Source: Gaiellasilicea sp046594445 (GTDB taxonomy: Bacteria; Actinomycetota; Thermoleophilia; Gaiellales; Gaiellaceae). From it: a stretch of 53,662 nucleotides of DNA. The position numbers were made by a program, and so were the translations under genes. Positions 1 to 8,158 of the stretch are shown one piece after another; positions within the stretch are counted from its first letter, which is position 1, and each line of letters begins with the position of its first letter. Location of the stretch: assembly GCA_046594445.1 (NCBI GenBank), contig JBKJSM010000071.1, positions 1 to 53,662 on the forward strand. Direction: 5' to 3'. The notes under the pieces were generated by a model. That model saw only the letters and a program-made list of their open reading frames with translations, was not told the DNA's origin and made no database searches.

Positions 1-788
1 GCGATCTGAAGCTGGGGCTGCGGAGCGATCATGTCGACCTCACCGCCGCGCATCGCCTGGAACTGCGTGTTCGTGTCCGGGATGAAGCGGAACACGACCT
101 GGTTGATCTTCGGCTGCAGACCCGACTTGTAGTTCGTGTTCTTCGACAACACGAGCTGCGAGCCCTTCTGCCAGCGCTCGAACTTGAACGGTCCGCTCGA
201 GATGTCGATCGAGTCGACCCACGTCTTGTTGAAGTCCTTGCCGGCGACCTTGTGCTGGGGGATCAGTGCGCCGAAGAGATCCTTCCAGGCAGCGTACGGC
301 TTCTTGAAGACGACCTTCGCCGTCAGCGCGTTCGGCGTCTGGACGCGGGCGATTTCCTCGTAGCCCGCGCGAGACGTGATGTCCCAGCTCTTGTTCATGA
401 TCGTGGAGAAGGTGGACACGTAGTCCGCCGACGTGATCGCTTTGCCGTCGCTCCACTTGAGGCCCGGCTTCAGCTTGTACGTGACGGTGAACGGATTGTT
501 CGTCACTGTCGCGTCAGTGATCATCTCTTTGACGTAGTCGCCGTCGCTGTTGAGCTCGTACGAGCCCTCGAACACCTGGCCGACGATCACGGTGAGCCAG
601 TACAGGTTGCCGTCGGTCAAGTGCGGGTTGAGGATCTTCGGCTCCTGATCGGCGCCGAGGATCACCGTCCCGCCTGCCGCAGCAGGCTGCAAGGCGCTCT
701 GCGGCGAACCCGCAGTTGCTCCTCCAGCCGTCATGGTCACGACCGCCGCGAGCGCGGCGAGCGCGAGCCAGAAAGAACGCTTACGCAT
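1..788 (-). CDS. ABC transporter solute-binding protein, family 5 (oligopeptide/nickel type), C-terminus outside window
   Basis: This is an extracytoplasmic binding protein of an ABC importer for peptides or similar solutes. The ATG at 788-786 is preceded by a strong GGAGGGG ribosome site. The first ~27 residues form a signal peptide (MRKR, then an Ala/Val-rich core and an AGG-type cleavage region). Next comes a typical SBP_bac_5 start: GGTVILGADQEPKILNPH, a region resembling VYEGLYEYN (here GQVFEGSYELN), and the family signature YKLKPGLKWSDGKAITSADY. About 262 codons are present out of the ~500-600 usual for the family; the frame is open to the first base of the window. It lies 118 bases downstream of atpG on the same strand, where atpD would be expected. 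Substrate cannot be told; permease and ATPase genes would be expected further along. Confidence 0.9.
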   Translation of the reverse strand, partial: MRKRSFWLALAALAAVVTMTAGGATAGSPQSALQPAAAGGTVILGADQEPKILNPHLTDGNLYWLTVIVGQVFEGSYELNSDGDYVKEMITDATVTNNPFTVTYKLKPGLKWSDGKAITSADYVSTFSTIMNKSWDITSRAGYEEIARVQTPNALTAKVVFKKPYAAWKDLFGALIPQHKVAGKDFNKTWVDSIDISSGPFKFERWQKGSQLVLSKNTNYKSGLQPKINQVVFRFIPDTNTQFQAMRGGEVDMIAPQPQLQI

Positions 789-880
789 CAATTCCCCTCC
801 AGTAGCAGCTGAGCGCCGGGCGGCGAATTCCTCCCGTACGCCTTCTCGACGCGATAAGACGGATCGCGGCGAGGATTGTT

Positions 881-896
881 AGCGGTTCGGGCCGCT
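881..896 (-). terminator. Weak hairpin after atpG
   Basis: AGCGG and CCGCT arms (5 bp) enclose a 6-nt loop just downstream of the atpG stop codon. No U-tract follows on the minus strand, so termination here is doubtful; it may only be a weak transcript-end stem. Confidence 0.22.
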
Positions 897-906
897 CAAC
901 GCAACT

Positions 907-1794
907 TTAGAGCGCTTCGGCGCCCGCGACGACTTCGAGGATCTCCTGGGTGATCTCCGCCTGCCGGGCCCGGTTCATCTGCAGCGTCAGTCCCTCGATC
1001 AGCTCGCCGGCGTTCTTCGACGCGTTCCGCATCGCGGTCATCCGGGCGCCCTGTTCGGACGCCGCCGACTCGAGCAGGGCGCGATAGACCTGCGTCTCAA
1101 GGTAGACGGGGAGCAGTCGGGCGAGGATCTCCTCGGGCTCCGGCTCGAAGATGAAGTCGCCGCGCATCGCGTCGTCGCGCCGCTCCTCCTCATCGGTCTC
1201 GAGGATGTCGGCGGAGATCGGCAGCAGATCCTGCTCGGTCACGGTCTGGACGAGCGGCGAGACGAAAGCGTTGTAGACGAGCACGGCGCGGTCGATCTCG
1301 CCGGCGACGTAGAGCTCGCCGATGCGGTGCGCGATCGTCTGCGCGTCGCTGTACGCCGGCCGGTCGGTGAAGCCCGCGTATTCGGCGGCCGTCTCGTACC
1401 CGCGGAACGTGAGCGTCGAGCGGCCCCGCTTGCCGATCACTACGAACTTGACGTCCTTGCCCTCCGCGCGCAGCTCCCGCTCGAGCGCGAACGCCCGACG
1501 GAGGATCTGCGCGTTGAACGGGCCGGCGAGCCCGCGGTCGCCCGTCAGCGCGACCACGGCGACCGTGCTGGTCTCCTCGCGCTGCTGCAGCAGCGGCAGC
1601 CCGCGCACGGAGGCGCTCGCGCGCCCGACACCGGCGATCAGCTCGCGCATCGTCTCGGCGTAGGGCCGCATCGCCTCGATCCGGGTCTGTGCGCGGCGCA
1701 GCCGGGCCGAGGCGACGAGCTCCATCGCCTTCGTGATCTTGCGCGTGTTCTTGACGGAGCGGACGCGCCGCTTCAGATCCTGGACGCTTGCCAT
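907..1794 (-). CDS. atpG: F0F1 ATP synthase subunit gamma
   Basis: This is the central rotor shaft of the F1 sector, linking rotation of the c-ring to catalysis in the alpha/beta hexamer. The 295-residue protein begins MASVQDLKRRVRSVKNTRKITKAMELV, the diagnostic N-terminal helix of the family, and ends with the paired C-terminal helix (TAMRNASKNAGELIEGLTL...QAEITQEILEVVAGAEAL). Length is normal. It starts 3 bases after the atpA stop and is the last ATP synthase gene in this cluster. No beta (atpD) or epsilon (atpC) gene follows; a solute-binding protein gene does. Confidence 0.98.
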   Translation of the reverse strand: MASVQDLKRRVRSVKNTRKITKAMELVASARLRRAQTRIEAMRPYAETMRELIAGVGRASASVRGLPLLQQREETSTVAVVALTGDRGLAGPFNAQILRRAFALERELRAEGKDVKFVVIGKRGRSTLTFRGYETAAEYAGFTDRPAYSDAQTIAHRIGELYVAGEIDRAVLVYNAFVSPLVQTVTEQDLLPISADILETDEEERRDDAMRGDFIFEPEPEEILARLLPVYLETQVYRALLESAASEQGARMTAMRNASKNAGELIEGLTLQMNRARQAEITQEILEVVAGAEAL

Positions 1795-1797
1795 GGG

Positions 1798-3327
1798 TTA
1801 CGCGACGAGCCCCGTGTCTTCCTGGACGTCGAAGCTCTTCTTGAACTTCTCCAGCTCCGCGTCGAGCTTCGCAACCGTCTCGTCGCCGAGGTCCTTCGTC
1901 TCGTCGATCGCCTTGTAGATCGTGCCCTCGGTTCGCAGGTGCTCGCGCAGCTCGTCCTGGAACCGCGCCACCTGCGGGACGGGGATGGCGTCGAGGTGCC
2001 CGTTGATGCCGGCGTAGAGGGCGACGACCTGCTCGGCGTGCGGCCACGGCTTGTACTGCGGCTGGTTCAGGGTCGCGACCATCCGCTCGCCCCGGGCGAG
2101 CGTGTTCTGGGTCGCCTGGTCGAGCTCGGAGCCGAACTGCGAGAACGCCTCCAGCTCACGGTACTGAGCAAGCTCGAGCCGCAGCCGGCCGGCCACCTTG
2201 CGCATCGCCTTCGTCTGCGCGGAGCCACCGACGCGGGAGACCGAGGTGCCGACGTTGATCGCGGGCCGAATGCCCGAGTAGAACAGGTCGGCCTCGAGGA
2301 AGATCTGCCCGTCCGTGATCGAGATCACGTTCGTCGGGATGTAGGCGGCGATGTCACCGGCCTGCGTTTCGATGATCGGGAGCGCGGTCAGCGAGCCGCC
2401 ACCGAGGTCGTCGTTCAGTTTGCACGCGCGCTCGAGCAGCCGCGAATGCAGGTAGAAGACGTCGCCCGGGTAGGCCTCGCGGCCCGGCGGGCGGCGCAGC
2501 AGCAAGGACAGCTGCCGGTACGCGTCCGCGTGCTTGGAGAGGTCGTCGTAGATGATCAGGGCGTGCTTTCCGTTGTAGAGGAAGTACTCGCCCATCGCGG
2601 CCCCCGCGAACGGGGCCATCCACTTGATCGGCGCGGCCTCGTGGGCGGCGGCGGAGACGATGATCGTGTAATCCATCGCGCCCTCCTCCTTCAGGCGCTC
2701 GTAGACCTGCGCGACCGTCGAGCCCTTCTGGCCGATCGCGACGTAGATGCAGATCACGTCCGTGTCGCGCTGATTGATGATCGCGTCGATCGCGACGGCG
2801 GTCTTGCCGGTGCCGCGGTCGCCGATGATCAGCTCGCGCTGGCCCCGACCGACGTTCGTCATCGAGTCGATCGCCTTGACGCCCGTCTGGAGCGGCTCCT
2901 TGACCGGCTGGCGCTCGATCACGCCCGGCGCCTTGAACTCGAGCGGGCGGCGCTCGGAGGTGGCGATCGCGCCGGCGCCGTCGATCGGCTCGCCGAGCGG
3001 GTCGACCACGCGGCCGAGCAGCGCGTCGCCGACCGGGACGCTGACGACCTCGCCCGTCCGCCTGACCGGCTCGCCCTCCTTGACCTCCTGCCACTCGCCG
3101 AAGAGCGCGCAGCCGACGTTGTCCTCCTCGAGGTTGAAGGCGATGCCGACGACCCCGTGCTCGAACTCGAGCCGCTCGAGCGAGACGCAGTTCTCGAGCC
3201 CGTGGACGCGGGCGATGCCGTCTCCGACCTGGAGGACGGTGCCGACCTCCGAGAGGTCGGACTGGACGTCGTACTCCTCGATCCGGGACTTGAGGATCGA
3301 GGTGATCTCTTCGGGACGTAGCTTCAC
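1798..3327 (-). CDS. atpA: F0F1 ATP synthase subunit alpha
   Basis: This is the regulatory nucleotide-binding subunit of the F1 hexamer. The 509-residue product begins MKLRPEEITSILKSRIEEYD, has the P-loop GDRGTGKT at about residues 169-176, and carries the alpha-specific signature PAINVGTSVSRVGGSAQ. Length and domain order (N-terminal beta barrel, nucleotide-binding domain, C-terminal helical domain) are standard. It begins 4 bases after atpH and ends 3 bases before atpG, consistent with one polycistronic transcript. Confidence 0.99.
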   Translation of the reverse strand: MKLRPEEITSILKSRIEEYDVQSDLSEVGTVLQVGDGIARVHGLENCVSLERLEFEHGVVGIAFNLEEDNVGCALFGEWQEVKEGEPVRRTGEVVSVPVGDALLGRVVDPLGEPIDGAGAIATSERRPLEFKAPGVIERQPVKEPLQTGVKAIDSMTNVGRGQRELIIGDRGTGKTAVAIDAIINQRDTDVICIYVAIGQKGSTVAQVYERLKEEGAMDYTIIVSAAAHEAAPIKWMAPFAGAAMGEYFLYNGKHALIIYDDLSKHADAYRQLSLLLRRPPGREAYPGDVFYLHSRLLERACKLNDDLGGGSLTALPIIETQAGDIAAYIPTNVISITDGQIFLEADLFYSGIRPAINVGTSVSRVGGSAQTKAMRKVAGRLRLELAQYRELEAFSQFGSELDQATQNTLARGERMVATLNQPQYKPWPHAEQVVALYAGINGHLDAIPVPQVARFQDELREHLRTEGTIYKAIDETKDLGDETVAKLDAELEKFKKSFDVQEDTGLVA

Positions 3328-3331
3328 GTGC

Positions 3332-3865
3332 TCAGCTCCTTGTCAGTAGCTCGTGGCGGAGGCCTTCGATGCGGCCCTTGACGCTCGCGTCGACGCGCAG
3401 CGAGCCGGCCTGCAGGACGATGCCGCCGATCAGCGCAGGGTCGACCTTGCGCGTCGCCTCGACCGCGCGGCCGGACGAGCGCTCGATCCGCTTCAGGATC
3501 TCGGCGGCTTCCTCGTCGGAGAGCTCGTATGCCGTCGTCAGCTCGACCGTGAGCCGCTTCTGCTCGGCGGCGACGAGGGCGTCGAACTCGCGGTGGATCT
3601 CCTCGATCTGACCGCCTCTCCCCTTCTCCGTCACGAGGAGGAGGAAGTTGCGGACGAGCACGTCGGCGCCCTCCAGGATCTCCCGGAGCGCCGCGATCCG
3701 GTCCTGCGAGTCGATCTGCGGGTTCGTCAGCAGGCTGCGCAACCCGGGCACGTCCTCGACCGCGGCGACGAACTCGCCCAGCTCGTCGAGCACGGGTTGC
3801 AAACGGTCTGCCTCCTTCGCGGCCGCAAAGAGCGACCGCGCGTACATGCGGGGCGCGACTGCCAC
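3332..3865 (-). CDS. atpH: F0F1 ATP synthase subunit delta
   Basis: This is the peripheral-stalk subunit that caps the alpha3beta3 hexamer (OSCP homologue). The 177-residue protein starts MAVAPRMYARSLFAAAKEAD, the usual (A)xRYAxALFxxA-type helix, and ends with the conserved element DPALIGGIVLQAGSLRVDASVKG. It is the stand-alone short form, not the mycobacterial b-delta fusion, because a separate atpF precedes it. It lies 3 bases downstream of atpF. Confidence 0.96.
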   Translation of the reverse strand: MAVAPRMYARSLFAAAKEADRLQPVLDELGEFVAAVEDVPGLRSLLTNPQIDSQDRIAALREILEGADVLVRNFLLLVTEKGRGGQIEEIHREFDALVAAEQKRLTVELTTAYELSDEEAAEILKRIERSSGRAVEATRKVDPALIGGIVLQAGSLRVDASVKGRIEGLRHELLTRS

Positions 3866-3868
3866 GGG

Positions 3869-4396
3869 TTAGGCGGTCTCCCGCTCGAGCGCGGAGAAGT
3901 CGAGGTCGCCGATCGCGTCCTCGATCAGCTTGCGGTGGTCGTCACGGTCGAGCACCTTGCCTGTCACCTTGGCGGTCGCGGCGAGCGCCAGCTCGGCCAC
4001 CTCGGCGCGGATCTGCTCGAGTGCGCGGACGGTCTCCGCCTCGATCTGCTTGCGCGTGTCCTCGAGCCGCCGCTGGCGGTCGACCTCGATTTCCTCCCGG
4101 GCTCGCTCGCGCTGGGCGTCCCCGATCTTGCGAGCCTCAGCGAGGATCGTGCCCGCCTCGCCCTTCGCCTGAGCCATCAGCTGCTTGTGCTCCTCGAGCA
4201 GCTTCCGCGCCTCGGAGCGCGCGTGCTCCGCCTCCTCGACCGAGGAGCGGATGCGCTCACGGCGCTCGTCGATCGTCTTCTGGATCGGGCCGAACGCGTA
4301 CTTCCGCAGCACGAAGAAGGTGATGGCGAAGCAGATCAGGGTCCAGATCATCAGGCCCGGATTGGGATCGATCAGCGGTGAGGCGGCGACGATCAT
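3869..4396 (-). CDS. atpF: F0F1 ATP synthase subunit b
   Basis: This is the membrane-anchored peripheral stalk. In the 175-residue protein a single transmembrane helix lies near residues 12-32 (PGLMIWTLICFAITFFVLRK), followed by a long charged coiled coil rich in Glu, Arg and Ala. The conserved FGPIQKTIDERRERI segment lies just after the membrane span. Only one b-type gene is present. It is separated from atpE and atpH by 3 bases each. Confidence 0.97.
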   Translation of the reverse strand: MIVAASPLIDPNPGLMIWTLICFAITFFVLRKYAFGPIQKTIDERRERIRSSVEEAEHARSEARKLLEEHKQLMAQAKGEAGTILAEARKIGDAQRERAREEIEVDRQRRLEDTRKQIEAETVRALEQIRAEVAELALAATAKVTGKVLDRDDHRKLIEDAIGDLDFSALERETA

Positions 4397-4399
4397 GCG

Positions 4400-4672
4400 T
4401 TAGACCAGGACGTAGGCGAGCAGGCCGCCGATCAGGCCGTAGAAGACGACAGCCTCGGTAAGCGCGAAGCCGAGCCACTGGATGCCCGTGAGCTCACCGC
4501 GGAGCTCGGGCTGGCGCGCGACGGCCTGGATCATCGAGCCGAAGATGTTGCCGATACCGATGCCGGCGCCGAGCGAGCCGAGGCCGATGCCGAGAGCGAG
4601 CGCGATCGCCTTGCCGGCGTCGGTGTTGCCCGCGGCGGTGGCAGCGGCTTCCTGTGCAAGCAGACTGAACAA
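4400..4672 (-). CDS. atpE: F0F1 ATP synthase subunit c (proteolipid)
   Basis: This subunit forms the proton-carrying rotor ring. The 90-residue protein has two hydrophobic helices joined by the polar loop ARQPEL. The ion-binding carboxylate is Glu73 in GFALTEAVVFYGL. The helix-1 glutamine and the Ser/Thr after the carboxylate that mark Na+-binding rings are absent (Ile and Ala stand there), so proton coupling is inferred. The short N-terminal extension (MFSLLAQEAAATAAGNTDAG) is common in actinobacteria. A GGAGG-type ribosome site precedes the ATG. Confidence 0.97.
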   Translation of the reverse strand: MFSLLAQEAAATAAGNTDAGKAIALALGIGLGSLGAGIGIGNIFGSMIQAVARQPELRGELTGIQWLGFALTEAVVFYGLIGGLLAYVLV

Positions 4673-4684
4673 TTTTTCCTCCTG

Positions 4685-5575
4685 TTAGTGCTCGGGCTCG
4701 ATCGCCGAGCCGATGTAGATGGCAGAGAGTGCGGCGAAGATGAACGCCTGGATCGAGACCACGATCACGACCTCGAAGAGGTAGAAGGCGGCGGCCGCCG
4801 GAATGGCTACGACGGCGACGGCGAGGCTCTCGAGCACGAAGATCAGCCCGATGAAGGTCAGGATCAGCATGTGGCCGGCGAGCATGTTCGCGAAAAGACG
4901 GACGGAGAGGCTGATCAGCCGCATGAACTGGCCGAGCACCTCGAGCGGCACGATCAGCACGTAGAGGCCCTTCGGTACGTCCGGGATCCAACTCTTCAGG
5001 TACTTGATCGGGCCGTTGTGGCGGACGCCCTCGACGTGCGTGAAGACGAAGGTCATCAGCGCGAGCGCGATGGTCACGTTGATCGACGAAGTCGCGGCGT
5101 AGACGCCGAGCGTCGGCAACTCGACGCCGAAGAGCTCGAAGCGCTCGTTCGAGAGCGGCAGCGGGATGAAGCCGAGCATGTTCACGACCCAGATGAAGAG
5201 CATCAGCGTGGCGACGTACGGGAACCAGCGTCCGATCGCCTTGTGCGGCAGGCCCTGCTCGGCGACCTGAACCTGGGCGATCTCGTAGACCATCTCGCCG
5301 ACGGCCTGGCGCCGGCCGACCTCGTCCTTCGAGCCGACGCGGACGCGCATCAGGAGGATCCCGAGCGCCATCGTCACGAGCGAGCCGAGGATCAGGTAGG
5401 CGACGGTCTTGTTGATCGAGAGGTCGAGCCACCCGAGGTGGATCGGAACCCATTCCCCCGGCTCGAAGTCGTGCTCGGGGTTGAACTTCTCCTCCTCACC
5501 GGGGGCGGTCTGCGCCAGCGCGAGGGACGGCAGCGCCAGGTACCCCCCGAGAGCGAGGACGCTAAGCCGTTTCAC
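4685..5575 (-). CDS. atpB: F0F1 ATP synthase subunit a, GTG start
   Basis: This is the stator channel subunit that conducts protons to the c-ring. The essential arginine is seen in the helix LISLSVRLFANMLAGHM. I chose the GTG at 5575-5573 because it is preceded by GGGAGA and gives a natural hydrophobic N-terminus (VKRLSVLALGGYLALPSLALA); the frame is open further upstream to 5698, but that part is Arg/Ser-rich shadow translation of the preceding gene. The product is 296 residues. It overlaps the end of the small upstream membrane-protein gene by 14 bases, indicating translational coupling. Confidence 0.95.
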   Translation of the reverse strand: MKRLSVLALGGYLALPSLALAQTAPGEEEKFNPEHDFEPGEWVPIHLGWLDLSINKTVAYLILGSLVTMALGILLMRVRVGSKDEVGRRQAVGEMVYEIAQVQVAEQGLPHKAIGRWFPYVATLMLFIWVVNMLGFIPLPLSNERFELFGVELPTLGVYAATSSINVTIALALMTFVFTHVEGVRHNGPIKYLKSWIPDVPKGLYVLIVPLEVLGQFMRLISLSVRLFANMLAGHMLILTFIGLIFVLESLAVAVVAIPAAAAFYLFEVVIVVSIQAFIFAALSAIYIGSAIEPEH

Positions 5576-5960
5576 GAGAGTCTCCCGAGAAGTAGAGCGC
5601 GAGCGCGACCGCCAGCTCGAGCGTGTAGGCGAGCGCGTACAGCAGGACGACGGCGAGCGCGAGTCGCGCGTCCGTTGCTGCGAGCGCGAGCACGACAACC
5701 ATCACCGCGAGCGCCCGAAAGGTCATGCCAAAGCCCACCACGCCTGAGCCGGCGAGGTTACCCATGCCCGGCTTCAGGTGCGTCAGTAGCGCCGCCAGCG
5801 TCCGGGAGGCGGCCCACAGGGTGGCGCCGATCGCCCAACCGCGCAGGTCCCAGCCGGCGACGGCGAAGATCGGCAGGGCGAGGACGACGACCGCCGCCCC
5901 GGCGACGAGCGGAACGGTCTGGCGCGGCTGGGGGCGCGGGGTCGAGAAGACGCCCGCCAT
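5562..5960 (-). CDS. AtpI-like membrane protein of the ATP synthase operon
   Basis: A 132-residue protein with four predicted membrane helices, at the position normally held by atpI immediately upstream of atpB. Sequence similarity to AtpI is not obvious by eye, so the name rests on size, topology and place. AtpI-type proteins are thought to assist c-ring assembly. Its ATG overlaps the stop of the preceding small gene as ATGA, and its 3' end overlaps atpB by 14 bases. Confidence 0.7.
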   Translation of the reverse strand: MAGVFSTPRPQPRQTVPLVAGAAVVVLALPIFAVAGWDLRGWAIGATLWAASRTLAALLTHLKPGMGNLAGSGVVGFGMTFRALAVMVVVLALAATDARLALAVVLLYALAYTLELAVALALYFSGDSRETA

Positions 5961-6175
5961 CAGACGGCGTGCCCGTAGCGCTTGTAGGTCATGAAGACCC
6001 CGACCGGGATCCCGAGGATCGCGCCGACGAGGAACCCCCAGGCCGTCGAGCCGAGCGCCCAGCCGATCAGGATCCCGACCCCGATCACGGCGGCCGTCGT
6101 TCCGATCAGTACGGAGCCGGCGCCTGCGAGGCTGAGGTTCGAGGACTGCCGCGGCTCCATCAGCGCGCCGAGCAT
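5960..6175 (-). CDS. AtpZ/AtpI-type two-helix membrane protein (first gene of the atp operon)
   Basis: A 71-residue protein with two membrane helices (GTTAAVIGVGILIGWALGS and FLVGAILGIPVGVFMTYKR). It matches the size and glycine-rich helix pattern of the F0F1-ATPase gene1/AtpZ family that opens many atp operons. Two starts are possible: ATG at 6175, or ATG at 6160 giving MEPRQSSNLSLAG. The sequence TATGCT at 6176-6171 resembles a -10 box. If it is one, the transcript would begin close to the 6160 ATG and that shorter start would be used. Confidence 0.72.
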   Translation of the reverse strand: MLGALMEPRQSSNLSLAGAGSVLIGTTAAVIGVGILIGWALGSTAWGFLVGAILGIPVGVFMTYKRYGHAV

Positions 6176-6195
6176 AGCAGAGCTTGTGACACTCG

Positions 6196-6230
6196 AAAGC
6201 CGCCTCGCTTCGGGGAAACGCAGCGACTTT
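6196..6230 (-). terminator. Possible hairpin terminator between wecA-like gene and atp operon
   Basis: The arms AAAG...TCGCT and AGCGA...CTTT form an imperfect stem just after the wecA-like stop codon. The stem ends in CUUU on the minus-strand transcript, but no longer U-run follows. Confidence 0.3.
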
Positions 6231-6233
6231 GTA

Positions 6234-7352
6234 CTAGGCCGAGCGGCGGTCCTCGTCCTGCTTTTCGCGCCTCTTCAGGCGGCGTGGGCTCGTCAACTTG
6301 ACGATCTCGAGCACGTAGACAACGTAGAGCGAGAATGCGAGCGCGACGAGCGCGATCGCCGCCACGACGACCGTCTCCCACAAGTGCCACTGGCCGCCCT
6401 CGCGGAAGGGAATGAAGCGCGTGGCGAGCGCGGCCCCGGCCAGGGCGGCGCACCAGGCCCACATCGTCACCGCCGCCCGCCGCTGCGAGAAGCCGCGGCG
6501 GAGGAAGCGGAAATGGAGGTGCGCCTGGTCGGGCGAAGACAGCGGCTGCCCGTGCTTGATCCGGCGCGCAACGACGAACGAGGTGTCGAGGATGGGCACG
6601 GCGAGGACGAGCAGCGGCAGCAGCAGGACGACGGTGGACGCGGTCTTCAACAGTCCCTGCACCGAGACGGCCGCGAGCAGGAAGCCGAGTACGAGCGCCC
6701 CGGAGTCGCCCATGAAGATCCGCGCGGGAAAGAAGTTGTGGCGCAGGAAGCCGAGACAGGCGCCGGCGACGATCGCGGACAGGATCGCCGGATCGACCTT
6801 CCCGAGCGAGAGGGCGAGCACGGCGAAGGTGACGCCTGCGATCCCGCACACGCCGGCGGCGAGCCCGTCCATCCCGTCGAGGAAGTTGACCATGTTCATC
6901 ACGGCGACGATCCAGAGCACGGTCAGCGGCATGCCGACGGCCGCGGGCAGGTCGACCGGGCCGAGGAACGGGAACGTGAAGTGGTCGATCCAGACGCCGA
7001 AGAAGGGCGGGATCGAGGCCGCCACGATCTGGCCGGCCAGCTTGCGTCCGGGCCTCAGGACGCGGAAGTCGTCGATCGCGCCGACCACCGTCGCGACGGC
7101 GGCGCCGAGCAGGACGCCGCGCGTCTCGCGCCCGAGCTCGAGGAACGCAAGCGCCGGCACGAAGATCCCGAAGAAGATCGCGAGGCCGCCGAGCCGGGGA
7201 ATCGGGTTGATGTTCAGCCGCCGGCTCTCGGGACGGTCGACGACGCCGAGCAGCCGCGCCATCCCGCCGACGGCCGGGGTGAGCAGGATCACGGTCATGA
7301 ACGCGACGGCCGCGCCGTAGAGAACCTCTGGATGGTCGCGCAAAGCGTCCAT
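6234..7352 (-). CDS. wecA: Undecaprenyl-phosphate GlcNAc-1-phosphate transferase (WecA/TagO family)
   Basis: This integral membrane enzyme transfers a sugar-1-phosphate from a UDP-sugar to undecaprenyl phosphate, the first step of teichoic-acid-like or capsular polymer synthesis. The 372-residue protein has about ten membrane helices. It carries the family motifs GAIDDFRVLRPGRK, NMVNFLDGMDGLAAG and FFPARIFMGDSGAL with the catalytic aspartates, and the early NPIPRLGG loop. Absence of MraY-specific motifs and location outside a mur cluster favour WecA/TagO. The gene sits between upp and the atp operon, a known actinobacterial arrangement. Only a weak ribosome site precedes the ATG; the upstream gap holds a large palindrome. 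Confidence 0.92.
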   Translation of the reverse strand: MDALRDHPEVLYGAAVAFMTVILLTPAVGGMARLLGVVDRPESRRLNINPIPRLGGLAIFFGIFVPALAFLELGRETRGVLLGAAVATVVGAIDDFRVLRPGRKLAGQIVAASIPPFFGVWIDHFTFPFLGPVDLPAAVGMPLTVLWIVAVMNMVNFLDGMDGLAAGVCGIAGVTFAVLALSLGKVDPAILSAIVAGACLGFLRHNFFPARIFMGDSGALVLGFLLAAVSVQGLLKTASTVVLLLPLLVLAVPILDTSFVVARRIKHGQPLSSPDQAHLHFRFLRRGFSQRRAAVTMWAWCAALAGAALATRFIPFREGGQWHLWETVVVAAIALVALAFSLYVVYVLEIVKLTSPRRLKRREKQDEDRRSA

Positions 7353-7357
7353 CAGTC

Positions 7358-7521
7358 AGTGGCTCGCCCGCTGACGGTTTCGCGCCTCTGGCGTGCGAGT
7401 TGCAAGCGAGGCTAGGACGCAGGGAGCGTTCATACCGACTGGTATGGACGCGACTGAGGACGACGCATCGCGCCGCAAGTCGCGCGTCAGAGGTGCCCAA
7501 ACTGTCGGCGGGCGAGCCACT
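7358..7521. repeat. 164-bp imperfect palindrome between upp and wecA
   Basis: The outer 23-base arms (7358-7380 and 7499-7521) are inverted copies differing at two positions: AGTGGCTCGCCCGC, one mismatch, GAC, one mismatch, GTTT. The next inner segments (for example cgcctctggcg at left and the corresponding bases at 7474-7498 at right) also pair with scattered mismatches. The centre at 7431-7446 is the inverted pair CATACCGA/CTGGTATG. The whole fills almost the entire gap between two co-directional genes. It could be a MITE-like insertion, a REP-type element, or an mRNA structure controlling upp/wecA expression. No coding potential is evident. Confidence 0.75.
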
Positions 7522-7525
7522 AGCC

Positions 7526-8158
7526 TCACTTCGTTCCGTAGAGCCGGTCGCCTGCGTCCCCGAGGCCCGGCACGATGTACCCCTTCTCGTTCAACCCGCG
7601 GTCGATCGCCGCGCAGACGATGTGCACGTCCGGATGCTCTCCGTGCACGCGGGCGATCCCCTCCGGCGCGGCCACGATGCACACGAGCGTGACCGAGCGC
7701 GCTCCGGCCGCTTTCAGGGTCGCGACGGCGGCGGCGCTCGAGTTGCCGGTCGCGAGCATCGGGTCGAGCACGAGCGCGTCGCGCTCCGCGAGATCGTCCG
7801 GCAGCTTCACGTAGTACTCGACCGGCTGCAGCGTCTCCTCGTCGCGATAGAGGCCGATGAAGCCGACGCGCGCGCTCGAGATCAACGAGAGGACGCCCTC
7901 GAGCATCCCGAGCCCGGCGCGGAGGACAGGGTTGACCGCGACCTTCTTCCCCGACATCCGCTGCGCCTGCATCGTCTCGAGCGGCGTCTCGATCTCGACC
8001 GGCTCGGTCGGCAAGTCCTTCGTCGCCTCGTACGTGAGCAGCAGCGTCAGCTCGTTGACGAGCTTGCGGAAGTGAACCGTCGGCGTCTCCTTGTCGCGAA
8101 GGTACGACAGCTTGTGCTGGACGAGCGGATGTGTGACCTCGGTGACGCGGCCGCTCAT
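7526..8158 (-). CDS. upp: Uracil phosphoribosyltransferase
   Basis: This enzyme salvages uracil with PRPP to make UMP in the cytosol. The 210-residue protein starts MSGRVTEVTHPLVQHKLSYL, has the PRPP-binding loop LVLDPMLATGNS and ends with the uracil-binding region VCAAIDRGLNEKGYIVPGLGDAGDR. Length is typical. The ATG overlaps the glyA stop codon (ATGA), so translation is likely coupled to glyA. Confidence 0.98.
   Translation of the reverse strand: MSGRVTEVTHPLVQHKLSYLRDKETPTVHFRKLVNELTLLLTYEATKDLPTEPVEIETPLETMQAQRMSGKKVAVNPVLRAGLGMLEGVLSLISSARVGFIGLYRDEETLQPVEYYVKLPDDLAERDALVLDPMLATGNSSAAAVATLKAAGARSVTLVCIVAAPEGIARVHGEHPDVHIVCAAIDRGLNEKGYIVPGLGDAGDRLYGTK

Noticed and set aside
1327..3321. 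664-codon plus-strand open frame opposite atpA/atpG
   Set aside because: The opposite strand encodes unmistakable ATP synthase subunits; this frame is rich in Arg, Asp, Leu and Val in the manner of GC-rich shadows.
5576..5698. N-terminal extension of AtpB up to 5698
   Set aside because: The extension is Arg/Ser-rich shadow translation of the upstream membrane-protein gene and removes the natural hydrophobic N-terminus.
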